This document shows, piece by piece, positions 17,130-26,006 of a stretch of DNA of 64,000 nt. The position numbers and the translations under genes are program-made. Under the pieces are notes generated by a model that worked only from the letters and a program-made list of their open reading frames with translations, had not been told where the DNA came from and did not search any database. The DNA comes from Aestuariibacter sp. A3R04. Lineage in GTDB: Bacteria; Pseudomonadota; Gammaproteobacteria; Enterobacterales; Alteromonadaceae. Location of the stretch: the NCBI RefSeq assembly GCF_018860805.1, contig NZ_JAHKQR010000011.1:533647-597646 (forward strand), read 5' to 3'. Within the stretch, counting starts at the first letter, position 1; every line of letters begins with the position of its first letter.

Positions 17130-18035
17130 ATGCACAATTATCCCATTGGTACGCCAGGTACTCCCTGGTCAAAAGAAGAAAAAAAACAATGGCGGGACAA
17201 TCAAACTATTAAGCGAAGTTATCGGGATGAGGTGATATCGCGAATGCCTCAATTGCCATTTGGTTATGACATCGTGCAATACGGTGCGCTTCCTTACGAC
17301 ACCGGCCGATATCCGTTGTTGTCTATCCGTCCGGCAACATTTAATCCGTCATTGCCAACGGTACTGATCACCGGTGGCGTACACGGTTACGAAACTAGTG
17401 GAGTTCAAGGAGCGTTGAAATTTGCTCGAGAACACCTGGCTTCATGGACCGACAAATGTAATTTTGTCATTGTTCCTTGTGTCAGTCCATGGGGTTACGA
17501 AACGGTGAACCGCTGGAATCCCCTTGCGCTTGATCCCAACCGGAATTTTAAGGCAAATTCAGCGGCACCAGAATCGGCGTTGTTAAAAGCCATGGTTGAT
17601 GACATCGAAGAACCCGTGCATATGCACATCGATTTACACGAGACTACAGACACTGACAATACTGAATTTCGTCCTGCCCTTGCTGCTAGAGATGGTACGT
17701 CCCATGACATTTGGAATATACCGGATGGCTTTTATTTGGTTGCAGATAGCAAAAAAGTTGAACTGGCGTTTCAGGAGGCAATCATTCATCAGGTTCGTCA
17801 GGTTACTCACATTGCCCCCGCGGATGAACACGGGAAAATTATCGGTGTTTCTTTATTGTCTGACGGGGTCATTGGCTATGACAAAAAGGCGCTATTTCTC
17901 TGTGGCGGGCTAACAGACGCACCTTATGTCACTACAACGGAAGTGTATCCCGACAGTCCTCAGGCAACCGCAGGTGTGTGTAACGACGCGCAAGTAGCTG
18001 CGATTATTGGCGGCTTACGTTTTATTTTGTTGTAA
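17130..18035 (+). CDS. M14-family metallocarboxypeptidase
   Basis: A 301-residue zinc peptidase-like protein of the carboxypeptidase/deacylase superfamily. The zinc pair is visible in GGVHGYETSG (HxxE), with the arginine motif DPNRNF and the third zinc His in IDLHETTDTDNTEFRP. The chain has no signal peptide, so it acts in the cytosol. Related proteins trim C-terminal residues or deacylate amino acids; the length and the DLHET motif fit the succinylglutamate desuccinylase/aspartoacylase side as well. ATG 17130 has AGGTCA seven bases ahead. It appears to be transcribed alone after the tRNA terminator. The exact substrate is unknown. Confidence 0.85.
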   Translation: MHNYPIGTPGTPWSKEEKKQWRDNQTIKRSYRDEVISRMPQLPFGYDIVQYGALPYDTGRYPLLSIRPATFNPSLPTVLITGGVHGYETSGVQGALKFAREHLASWTDKCNFVIVPCVSPWGYETVNRWNPLALDPNRNFKANSAAPESALLKAMVDDIEEPVHMHIDLHETTDTDNTEFRPALAARDGTSHDIWNIPDGFYLVADSKKVELAFQEAIIHQVRQVTHIAPADEHGKIIGVSLLSDGVIGYDKKALFLCGGLTDAPYVTTTEVYPDSPQATAGVCNDAQVAAIIGGLRFILL

Positions 18036-18147
18036 TTCATCATTAGGTGTTTACCATCTTTTTCTATCTATCCATTTTGGGTGTCTGGATGTTTGAAAGT
18101 TTAGACGTCTGGATGTATATTGTGCTTCTGTTTTCTGGAGGTACACG

Positions 18148-18344
18148 ATGAGCGTTTTCTACGCGTTAATTTTTGATGGCAACCGTCAGCAACTGGTGAA
18201 GCATACTTGTGAAAGCGAGGCTGAATTTACTGCATATTTGCGGGAAATATTCAGTATCTATGTGTGCTTGTGGATGCAAAAAAACGTAATCAACCAATCG
18301 CTTGGGTAAAAGTAATAAATTTGGTTTACAGTTTGGTGTTTTAA
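18148..18344 (+). pseudogene. Small ORF with probable frameshift
   Basis: An ATG at 18148 with a strong GGAGG site six bases ahead opens a 53-codon frame ending at 18309 (MSVFYALIFDGNRQQLVKH...). From about 18243 the frame one base back reads CVLVDAKKRNQPIAWVKVI and runs to a TAA at 18344, which looks much more protein-like than the tail of the first frame. Joined, the two give a soluble protein of about 64 residues, likely the ancestral product. It may be a true frameshift mutation, a sequence error, or, less likely, programmed slippage; no slippery heptamer is evident. I do not recognise the family. Confidence 0.55.
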
Positions 18345-18413
18345 ACGGTGATTTCTCTCATTTGTCAGCTATTCTTAGGATATATATCCAGATAATGTGA
18401 ATTAGGAAGAGCT

Positions 18414-20738
18414 TTGACGCTGAAAAATCGATTGCTGTTTGCTATTGTGACACTTGTGTCGCTGTGTGTGCTATTTTTGGCATCATCGGCTTCTTTCGTT
18501 GCCGTTTCCCAATCAAACCAAGCTTTGGAGGAGGCCGCAAGGCACAGTTTGCGCCAACAGAATACGCAAACAAAAAAAGCTGTTGTAAGCTACATCGAAT
18601 TTATAGAAGCACAAATGCGAAACTTTGCTTCTTCTTCATTGATACTCAATGCCAGTAAAGCCTTTACCACCTCTTATGCTAGCTATGCGCAGCAACGCGC
18701 CTCTCTTACAGCGGCTGAGGCAAGCCAGTTGACCAATTACTACACCAGTGCTTTTGCCGAAACCTATCGGGAGCGCAATATAAATCGCTTGTCAGATCCT
18801 GCCTCACTAGTGAATAACCTGCCAGACACCGCTAGGAAATTACAATTCGACTTTATCGCCAACTCTTCATATCCTTTAGGCGAAAAAGATGAATTGCTTA
18901 ATCTTAACAATGGTACGGATTATGCCAGCGTTCACGAACAATACCATCAAGAGATACGTCAGTTTTTACTCGATTTTGGGTACTATGATATTTTTATCGC
19001 AGAGCCTGAAACAGGAGAAATTGTTTACAGTGTGTTCAAAGAATTGGATTATGCAACGAGCTTGTTGTCCGGCCCATATGCGAGAACCGGTATTGGTGAA
19101 GCCTTCACGCTCGCCAAAGCAATAACGGATTCGCAAATGGTTGTTGTGAGTAAAATTGCACAATATTTGCCATCGTATAATGCTATGGCAGGATTTCTAG
19201 CAACGCCGGTTTTCAGCGAAAATGGCGATAAAGTTGCTATTCTTATATTTCAAATCCCCATAGATAGAATTAACGGTGTACTTACCCATCATCGCGAATG
19301 GGTAAGCAGTGGTTTTGGCGAAAGTGGGGAGACCTATCTCGTTTCACCAGATAATTTGCTTGTCACAGAAAGCCGCTTTTTTCTTGAAGATAAAAAAGGG
19401 TATCTCGCCGCGATTAACGACATTAGCCCCTCCATTTCCAAACAGATAAAGGGTGCAGATACATCTATAGGTTTGCAAGAAGTACGCTCTTTATCTAGCG
19501 TTGATGCACTAACGGGGAAAGAAGGTTTTAGGATTGTAGAAGACTACCGGGGCGTGGAAGTATTTTCATCATTTTCTCCGGTGAAGATTGGTGAATATAC
19601 ATATGCTTTACTTGCTGAAGTTGATGTGGAAGAAGCTTTAGGCCCTGCAAGTGATTTACAAAGTACGTTGCTTATTTCAACATTAATCCAAGCTCTATTT
19701 GTTATAGCTGTGGCTATTTTTATTGCGTTATGGCTGGCCAATACTATGGTTAGACCATTAAAGCGATTGGGATTGGCATGTACGGCGTTAGCCAGTGGGC
19801 AGGGGGATTTAACCGTAAGATTAGAGACTGTATCTATTCCCGAAATTAACAATGTGATTTACCCTTTTAATCAGTTTATTGGTCAAATTCATCAAATTGT
19901 TAAAACAATAAAGATTGATGCTTCCAAGCTTGCCGAAGCCTCGGATTCTCTCAGTGCAATCATGCTGCAAAGTCGAAGCAAGGCCAATGAACAATTGGAT
20001 GAAACACAGGTGGTGGCGTCGTCCGTGGAAGAATTGTCAATGTCTATTGCAGATGTATCAAGGAGTACAACTCACTCCCTTTCACAAACTGAAAGTGCAT
20101 CCTCAAGCTTAAAAGAAAATATGGAAAGGGCAGAGCTCGCTGCAGGGAATATTAAGCTACTCGTTTCATTGCTGGGTGAGTCAACGCAAGTTATTTCATC
20201 TTTGCAACATGAAGTAGGGCAAATTAATTCCCTGTTAAGTGACATCACGTCAATTGCCGATCAAACCAATCTCCTTGCATTAAACGCTGCTATTGAAGCG
20301 GCGCGGGCTGGGGAAGCGGGGAGAGGATTCTCTGTTGTTGCTGATGAAGTGCGGGCGCTAGCAAATCGCTCGCAAAAAAGCACGGTGGAAATTGGCCAGA
20401 TCGTTGAAAAAATGAATGTCTCCTCCCATCGTTCTGTGCAGGAGATGGACAAAGCGTCTACCGCAGCGGATGGTGGCATTCATTTGGTCGATCTGGTGAC
20501 CACAGCAATGAATGAGCTTTCTAACATTATTGAGCAAGTTCAACTTATGGCTGACAGCGTTGCGTCGGCAACGGAAGAACAGGATGCAACGTCTAACAGT
20601 GTGAGTGAAAATATCAACCGCATTGCGGAGATGACAGAAGCACTGAGTAGAGGTACTGAAGAAGCCTCCGAAGCGACGAATGAATTGGCCCGTATGGCCA
20701 AAGAAACCAAGCAGTTGGTAGCAGCATTTACCGTGTAA
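18414..20738 (+). CDS. Methyl-accepting chemotaxis protein, double-Cache-like sensor
   Basis: Inner-membrane chemoreceptor of 774 residues. Layout: membrane helix at about 7-29, a large periplasmic region of roughly 385 residues that resembles a tandem Cache sensor ([16 protein letters not shown] and [15 protein letters not shown] are typical), a second helix at about 418-440, a HAMP domain, then the signalling region with the hairpin tip [35 protein letters not shown]. No C-terminal CheR-binding pentapeptide is present. The start is TTG at 18414 with AGGAAGA ahead. Ligands of such sensors are usually amino or organic acids, but nothing here identifies one. It stands alone, with no che genes nearby. 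Confidence 0.93.
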   Translation: MTLKNRLLFAIVTLVSLCVLFLASSASFVAVSQSNQALEEAARHSLRQQNTQTKKAVVSYIEFIEAQMRNFASSSLILNASKAFTTSYASYAQQRASLTAAEASQLTNYYTSAFAETYRERNINRLSDPASLVNNLPDTARKLQFDFIANSSYPLGEKDELLNLNNGTDYASVHEQYHQEIRQFLLDFGYYDIFIAEPETGEIVYSVFKELDYATSLLSGPYARTGIGEAFTLAKAITDSQMVVVSKIAQYLPSYNAMAGFLATPVFSENGDKVAILIFQIPIDRINGVLTHHREWVSSGFGESGETYLVSPDNLLVTESRFFLEDKKGYLAAINDISPSISKQIKGADTSIGLQEVRSLSSVDALTGKEGFRIVEDYRGVEVFSSFSPVKIGEYTYALLAEVDVEEALGPASDLQSTLLISTLIQALFVIAVAIFIALWLANTMVRPLKRLGLACTALASGQGDLTVRLETVSIPEINNVIYPFNQFIGQIHQIVKTIKIDASKLAEASDSLSAIMLQSRSKANEQLDETQVVASSVEELSMSIADVSRSTTHSLSQTESASSSLKENMERAELAAGNIKLLVSLLGESTQVISSLQHEVGQINSLLSDITSIADQTNLLALNAAIEAARAGEAGRGFSVVADEVRALANRSQKSTVEIGQIVEKMNVSSHRSVQEMDKASTAADGGIHLVDLVTTAMNELSNIIEQVQLMADSVASATEEQDATSNSVSENINRIAEMTEALSRGTEEASEATNELARMAKETKQLVAAFTV

Positions 20739-20815
20739 CCCGAGGGTAAATCTGCTATACTTCGGGTCCATTTTTATCTCGTCCCACTTCAGGGGTTTGC
20801 TGGACTGTATCGGTT

Positions 20816-21766
20816 ATGAGAATTTTACTCGCGCCCATGGAGGGTGTCGTCGATCACCTGATGAGGGATATGCTTACTCGCGTTGGTGGTTTTGACCTCT
20901 GTGTAACCGAGTTTATCAGAGTGGTGGATCAGAAATTACCCAAACGCACATTCTACAAATTGTGTCCGGAATTACACCATGGTTCGAAAACACCGGCAGG
21001 CGTTCCCGTGCGTGTGCAATTACTGGGGCAGCATCCGCAGTGGCTGGCCGAAAACGCGCAAACTGCCGTGGAGTTAGGGTCGCCTGGTGTGGATCTGAAT
21101 TTCGGTTGCCCAGCGAAAACGGTGAATAAAAGTAAGGGGGGGGCGGTGTTGCTAAAAGAAACCGAAACCCTTTACAACATTGTTAAAACCGTTAGAGAAG
21201 CCGTACCTGTGGATCAACCCGTGACGGCGAAAATTCGCCTCGGTTTCGAAGATAAAACCTTGGCAGTTGACAATGCCGTGGCCATATCTGAAGCCGGAGC
21301 CAGTCAGTTAGTTGTTCATGCCCGTACGAAAACCGAAGGGTATAAACCGCCAGCTTACTGGGATTGGATAGCCAAGATAAGGCAACATACCGATATTCCA
21401 CTGGTAGCAAATGGTGAAATTTGGACTGCCGATGACGCAAGAAACTGTCAACAGCAATCCACTTGTACAGACTTAATGTTAGGGCGTGGTGCTTTGGCCT
21501 TGCCGAACTTGGCGCAAACCATCCGCGGCGTTGAAAACCCAATGCCATGGGAACAGGTGGCCAGTTTGCTGATCCGTTATTCAGGTTATGAGATATACGG
21601 CGACAAGGGGCGTTATTACCCTAACCGCATCAAACAATGGTGTGGTTATTTGAAGCGCCAGTATGGTCAGGCAGAAGTACTGTTTAATGATATTCGGCGT
21701 ATGCAAAATGCCGATGACATCGTGGCCGTTTTAAAAAGGCAATCCTCGCACGTCAAGGTTGCTTAA
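20816..21766 (+). CDS. dusC: tRNA-dihydrouridine(16) synthase
   Basis: FMN-dependent reductase that makes dihydrouridine at position 16 of tRNAs. The 316-residue protein opens with the Dus hallmark LAPMEGVVDHLMRD and has VDLNFGCPAKTVNKSKGGA (active-site Cys), AKIRLG and LVVHARTKTEGY. The short LAPMEGVVD start and the GR-type C-terminal domain fit the DusC branch rather than DusA or DusB. Promoter space upstream is short (77 bases after the chemoreceptor stop), with no obvious terminator. Confidence 0.93.
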   Translation: MRILLAPMEGVVDHLMRDMLTRVGGFDLCVTEFIRVVDQKLPKRTFYKLCPELHHGSKTPAGVPVRVQLLGQHPQWLAENAQTAVELGSPGVDLNFGCPAKTVNKSKGGAVLLKETETLYNIVKTVREAVPVDQPVTAKIRLGFEDKTLAVDNAVAISEAGASQLVVHARTKTEGYKPPAYWDWIAKIRQHTDIPLVANGEIWTADDARNCQQQSTCTDLMLGRGALALPNLAQTIRGVENPMPWEQVASLLIRYSGYEIYGDKGRYYPNRIKQWCGYLKRQYGQAEVLFNDIRRMQNADDIVAVLKRQSSHVKVA

Positions 21767-21885
21767 TCTTAAACACTATTGTGTAAAGCCGTTTGTTTGT
21801 CTAAGTTGGTGTCAGGCTCGTTGTTCATTGTTTTATTGCAATGGCATGCCTTAACACATAATTCAAACTATAAACGGATATTATC

Positions 21886-23304
21886 ATGAAACACACACCT
21901 CCTAAGTTGGCCGTAGGGCTGGCCTGTTTGTGTTCTGTTGCAATGGTGGCTTGCTCCGACGAGCCCGCAGACACACAAGAGCAGGCAGCCTACGTATCAA
22001 TTAATACCGATCCTTATCCAAGCACTTATACACCCATTCCGGGCAATCCCACGGTAATTCAGAATGTGACCATTCTCGATGGGCTGGGTAGCAAAATAGA
22101 AAATGGCATGATCTACTTTGCTGATGGCAAGATAATGGCCGTCGGTGATACGGTTTCTTTCCCCGATAACGCCACCGTGATAGATGGTAAAGGAAAGTGG
22201 GTAACACCTGGCATTATCGATAATCACAGTCACCTAGGCGTTTATCCTTCACCATCTGTTGGCTCTACCTCCGATGGCAACGAGATGACCAGTCCGGTGA
22301 CGCCCGGCGTATGGGCAGAGCATTCCGTATGGCCCCAGGACCCGGGATTTGGCCGTGCGCTGGCAGGCGGTGTCACATCACTACAGATATTGCCGGGCTC
22401 AGCTAATTTATTTGGTGGTCGTTCTGTAGTATTGAAAAATGTGCCTAGCCGAACAATGCAGGATATGAAATTCCCAGATGCCCCATACGGTATGAAAATG
22501 GCGTGCGGTGAAAACCCAAAACGGGTTTACGGTAAGAAGGGCGGCCCTATGACTCGCATGGGCAATGTAAAAGGGTATCGTCAGGCTTGGGCGGATACGC
22601 AGGCTTACATGCGTGAGTGGGAAAAATATCAGGCCGATTACGACGCAGGAAAGAACCCTAAAGCGCCAAAACGGGATTTGGACAAAGACACCATGGCAGG
22701 GGTACTTAACGGCGACATACTTGTGCACATGCATTGTTACCGCGCCGACGAAATGGTGGTGATGATGGACATGATGAAAGAATTTGACTACCAGATAGCG
22801 TCATTTCACCATGCCGTAGAAGGATACAAAATAGCCGATAAACTGGCAGAGAATAACGTATGTGCTTCTATGTGGGCAGATTGGTGGGGCTTTAAACTGG
22901 AGGCCTATGACGGTATTCGGGAAAATATTCCTGTTGTGCATCAGGCTAAGGCGTGTGCCATCGTACATTCCGATGACGAGTTGGGAATTCAGCGACTAAA
23001 TCAGGAAGCAGCCAAAGCCTGGTCGGACGGGCGTCGTGCGGGTATCGACATACCCATGGCCCAAGCGTGGCAGTGGTTGAGTGCTAACCCAGCGAAATCA
23101 TTGGGAATTTTCGATAAAACCGGCTCTCTGGAAGTGGGCAAAAATGCTGATGTGGTGTTGTGGACAGGCAACCCGTTTTCTACCTATACCAAAGCGGAGC
23201 AGGTTTATATAGATGGAGGCCTGGCGTTCAACCTGAATGACCCGCAGAGCTGGCCGTTGAGTGATTTTGAAGTAGGCCAGGTAGGTGAAGGAGACGAGAA
23301 ATGA
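21886..23304 (+). CDS. Amidohydrolase-family lipoprotein with intact HxH motif
   Basis: A 472-residue metal-dependent hydrolase of the imidazolonepropionase-like branch, probably exported: the N-terminus has a hydrophobic stretch ending in the lipobox-like MVAC with C23 as likely lipid site. The metal motif DNHSH places His ligands at residues 114 and 116, and later candidate ligands are in HMHCYRADEM, ASFHHAVEGY and VHSDDELG. The stop overlaps the next gene by four bases (ATGA). The two proteins are paralogous in layout and likely work together at the envelope on a cyclic amide, peptide or ester; the substrate is not evident. Confidence 0.88.
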   Translation: MKHTPPKLAVGLACLCSVAMVACSDEPADTQEQAAYVSINTDPYPSTYTPIPGNPTVIQNVTILDGLGSKIENGMIYFADGKIMAVGDTVSFPDNATVIDGKGKWVTPGIIDNHSHLGVYPSPSVGSTSDGNEMTSPVTPGVWAEHSVWPQDPGFGRALAGGVTSLQILPGSANLFGGRSVVLKNVPSRTMQDMKFPDAPYGMKMACGENPKRVYGKKGGPMTRMGNVKGYRQAWADTQAYMREWEKYQADYDAGKNPKAPKRDLDKDTMAGVLNGDILVHMHCYRADEMVVMMDMMKEFDYQIASFHHAVEGYKIADKLAENNVCASMWADWWGFKLEAYDGIRENIPVVHQAKACAIVHSDDELGIQRLNQEAAKAWSDGRRAGIDIPMAQAWQWLSANPAKSLGIFDKTGSLEVGKNADVVLWTGNPFSTYTKAEQVYIDGGLAFNLNDPQSWPLSDFEVGQVGEGDEK

Positions 23305-24578
23305 AGCATTTACTTTCATTGGCTATCGCCGCGGCAATTAGCACCAGTGCTTTGGCAGAAAACATTGCCATTGTAGGTGGTAAGGTCATAACACAAACCG
23401 AGCAAGGCACAATTGAAACGGGTACGGTGTTACTGAAAGACGGTATTATCAGCCAGGTATTGGAAGGCGAACAAGTCCCTGAAGGCTATACCCGTGTTGA
23501 TGCTACAGGTAAGGTGGTCACCCCTGGTTTTATTGGCGCGCTTACCTCCCTGGGCCTTGTTGAAATATCCTCCTGGGCCGGAGAAGTTGATGCGTCTGCC
23601 AGCCAATCACCGATTACCCATACGGGGGCTGCATTGGATGTGACTTTTGCCATCAACCCTGATTCCACGCTTATTGATGTCAGCCGTATTGAAGGGGTAA
23701 CATCTGCAGCAACCACGGTGCAGTACACCGACATGTTCTTTCATGGGCAGGGGGCGGTTATTGGCTTAGATGACGATGCTGAACTACTAAAAGAAAAAGC
23801 CTTTATGGTTGTTAATGTGGACGGAAATGCTGTGGATAGTCATGGTGGTTCACGGGCGGCTTTATGGGTTACCCTTGAAGCATTAATTGATGAGGCTAAA
23901 AATACTCTTCAAGTTCCTAACCTCATAACCCATTGGGACGGCATTAACTCACGGGCAGACGTCAAAGCGCTAAGAGGCGTATTAAAAGGCGAGATGCCCT
24001 TGTTTATTGAGGCCGATCGAGCAGCTGATATTCGTCAGGTTTTGGCCTTTAAAAAACGTCATCCAGGAATGCGCATTGTGCTCCTACACGGTGTAGAAGC
24101 ATGGCGAGTGGCAGATCAGCTTGCCAGTGCAGATATTCCGGTTATTTTGGATCCACAGCTTAATTTACCGGGCAACTTTGGGCAGTTGGGTGCCACACTT
24201 CACAACGCCGCGCGGCTTGAAGCGGCGGGGGTGAAAGTTGCCATTGGCATGGATACGCACAACATTCGCCTGGCTGCACAGCACGCCGGTAATGCGGTAG
24301 CGAACGGTTTGTCGTACGAAGGTGGCATTGCGAGTTTGACATCGGTTCCAGCGGCCATCTTAGGTGTTGATGATAAAGTTGGTTCACTGGCACCGGGAAT
24401 GCGTGCCGATGTAGTGGTGTGGAGTGGTGACCCACTGGAAGTGACAGAAGCTGCTGAGCAGGTGTTTATTGAAGGTGAAGCCATCGATATGACGTCCCGG
24501 CAAACTAAATTGCGAGATCGTTACCTGAAGTTGTCAGGCAATAAGACTGACACCACATCCCATTATGTGAAACCCTAG
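23301..24578 (+). CDS. Exported amidohydrolase-like protein lacking HxH motif
   Basis: A 425-residue paralogue of the preceding gene, whose stop it overlaps by four bases. A Sec signal peptide (residues 1-19, ending ALA) sends it to the periplasm. It keeps the fold, including the N-terminal beta-sandwich, VVTPGFIG, VLLHGVEAW with a possible His ligand, and AIGMDTHN with the catalytic-type Asp. At the position where active enzymes read D-x-H-x-H it has G-A-L-T-S, so both first metal His ligands (residues 81 and 83) are absent. It may be an inactive structural partner of the upstream enzyme or use a one-metal site. A bidirectional terminator follows. Confidence 0.86.
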   Translation: MKHLLSLAIAAAISTSALAENIAIVGGKVITQTEQGTIETGTVLLKDGIISQVLEGEQVPEGYTRVDATGKVVTPGFIGALTSLGLVEISSWAGEVDASASQSPITHTGAALDVTFAINPDSTLIDVSRIEGVTSAATTVQYTDMFFHGQGAVIGLDDDAELLKEKAFMVVNVDGNAVDSHGGSRAALWVTLEALIDEAKNTLQVPNLITHWDGINSRADVKALRGVLKGEMPLFIEADRAADIRQVLAFKKRHPGMRIVLLHGVEAWRVADQLASADIPVILDPQLNLPGNFGQLGATLHNAARLEAAGVKVAIGMDTHNIRLAAQHAGNAVANGLSYEGGIASLTSVPAAILGVDDKVGSLAPGMRADVVVWSGDPLEVTEAAEQVFIEGEAIDMTSRQTKLRDRYLKLSGNKTDTTSHYVKP

Positions 24579-24597
24579 TTGCGAGCATTGTAACGCC

Positions 24598-24629
24598 AAA
24601 AAAGAGGATGCCCATGCATCCTCTTTTTT
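24598..24629. terminator. Bidirectional terminator
   Basis: Stem GAGGATGC/GCATCCTC with loop CCAT, an A run on the left and a T run on the right, so it can end transcripts of both the amidohydrolase operon and the convergent tesA gene. Confidence 0.92.
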
Positions 24630-25296
24630 ATTTCACAATGAGGGGCGTGAGCTGTTGTTTCATAAATTCAGCTATCACAGGCTGTGCTTCGGCATTTGGA
24701 TGTATACCGTCTTTTTGCATCAGAGCCGGGTCAAGTGCTATATCTTGCAAAAAAAATGGAATTAACGTGATATCGTTCTCTTTTGCAACAGAATCAAAAG
24801 CGTCGGCAAACATTTGGGTGTAGCGTCGACCGTAGTTCGTGGGAATTTCCATATCTTGTATGAACACAGTAGCGCCAGTTTGCTTAGCCATAGTTACCAT
24901 GGTGTCGAGGTTGGCTTTTGTTTTCTGCACTGCATGGCCTTGCAGGCCGTCGTTCCCCCCTAACTCTATTAATACGTGAGTTGGTGAGTGCTGCTGTAAC
25001 AGTCTGGGAAGCCGGGCAAGGCCACCGTCGGTGGTCTCTCCGCTTATCGCAGCATTTATAACGTCGATCTTAACCTCATCGTGGTTCCACAGATTTTGTA
25101 ACAAACTAACCCAACCTTGGTGTTGCGCTAATCCATACCCGGCGCTTAAGCTGTCACCTAATACTAACAGCTTGAATTGTGCAGACGTTTTATGGTCATC
25201 TGCACTGGCGTAAAGATGATCTGAAAACGCTAAAAGCGGTAAAAAGAGAATGGCCCAGACAAGCAATCTGCGGCGATATTGATGTAACAAACCCAC
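24628..25296 (-). CDS. tesA: Periplasmic esterase / thioesterase I / lysophospholipase L1
   Basis: GDSL/SGNH hydrolase. Block I LVLGDSLSAGYGL with the catalytic Ser, block II glycine in SGETTDGGLARLP, block III GGNDGLQG and block V DGIHPNAEAQ (Asp and His) are all present, with TesA-like spacing. It acts in the periplasm on thioesters and lysophospholipids; a signal peptide ends around LLAFSDHLYASA. The open frame starts at 25323 inside the divergent ybbA; GTG at 25296 leaves a short normal signal peptide and is my choice, though the ribosome-binding site (GGAG) is rather far. The divergent tesA/ybbA/ybbP layout is the same as in E. coli. Confidence 0.92.
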   Translation of the reverse strand: MGLLHQYRRRLLVWAILFLPLLAFSDHLYASADDHKTSAQFKLLVLGDSLSAGYGLAQHQGWVSLLQNLWNHDEVKIDVINAAISGETTDGGLARLPRLLQQHSPTHVLIELGGNDGLQGHAVQKTKANLDTMVTMAKQTGATVFIQDMEIPTNYGRRYTQMFADAFDSVAKENDITLIPFFLQDIALDPALMQKDGIHPNAEAQPVIAEFMKQQLTPLIVK

Positions 25297-25300
25297 GACA

Positions 25301-26005
25301 GTGACGACTCCTATGATCAGCACCCGAAATATTATAAAAAACGTAATGACGAGTGAAGGTGAACTTCAGATCCTTCAACCAATCTCTTTTGAAGTCAAGG
25401 ATGGCGAGTCCGTTGCCATTGTCGGTGCGTCCGGCTCCGGTAAATCCACCTTATTGAGCTTGCTTGCGGGCCTCGATGAAGTGTCTGGCGGAGAAATTCT
25501 CTTGGATGGCGAACCTCTGCACACCATGGATGAAGAGGCCAGAGCGCGCTTACGCGGCGAGAAAGTAGGCTTTATTTTTCAAAGCTTTATGCTTGTGCAA
25601 AGCCTGACTGCCATTGAAAATGTGATGTTGCCAGCTGAGATTGCCGGTTATAAAGATGCCAAAGCCAGGGCGCAGGACATTCTCGAACAGGTGGGGCTAT
25701 CTCATCGGGCTCATCATTATCCCAATCAGTTGTCGGGCGGAGAGCAGCAACGAGTGGCAATTGCACGGGCGTTTATCGGCCAGCCAAAGATCCTGTTTGC
25801 TGATGAACCCACCGGTAATCTCGATGCGGCTAACAGCGATAAAATTGAGCAGTTGCTGTTTCAAATGAACAAAGACATTGGTACGACATTGGTTCTGGTG
25901 ACCCATGACAACGCGCTGGCGCAGCGCTGTCAAAGACAATTGACTATGCTAGGCGGAGCGTTAACAGAAACCACAACAGCCTCCGTCATAGCACAGGGAG
26001 CATAA
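25301..26005 (+). CDS. ybbA: ABC transporter ATPase of the YbbA-YbbP system
   Basis: ATPase subunit of 234 residues of the LolD/MacB-like group. It has Walker A GASGSGKST, signature LSGGEQQR, Walker B ILFADEPTGNLD and H-loop LVTHD, plus QSFMLVQSLTAIENV, as in YbbA. It energises the membrane protein YbbP encoded next, with one base between the stop and the ATG. The start is GTG at 25301 or, equally possible, ATG at 25313; neither has a good ribosome-binding site, and E. coli YbbA aligns from about NIIKNV. Divergent from tesA with almost no intergenic space, so the promoters must overlap the coding starts. Confidence 0.93.
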   Translation: MTTPMISTRNIIKNVMTSEGELQILQPISFEVKDGESVAIVGASGSGKSTLLSLLAGLDEVSGGEILLDGEPLHTMDEEARARLRGEKVGFIFQSFMLVQSLTAIENVMLPAEIAGYKDAKARAQDILEQVGLSHRAHHYPNQLSGGEQQRVAIARAFIGQPKILFADEPTGNLDAANSDKIEQLLFQMNKDIGTTLVLVTHDNALAQRCQRQLTMLGGALTETTTASVIAQGA

Positions 26006-26006
26006 T

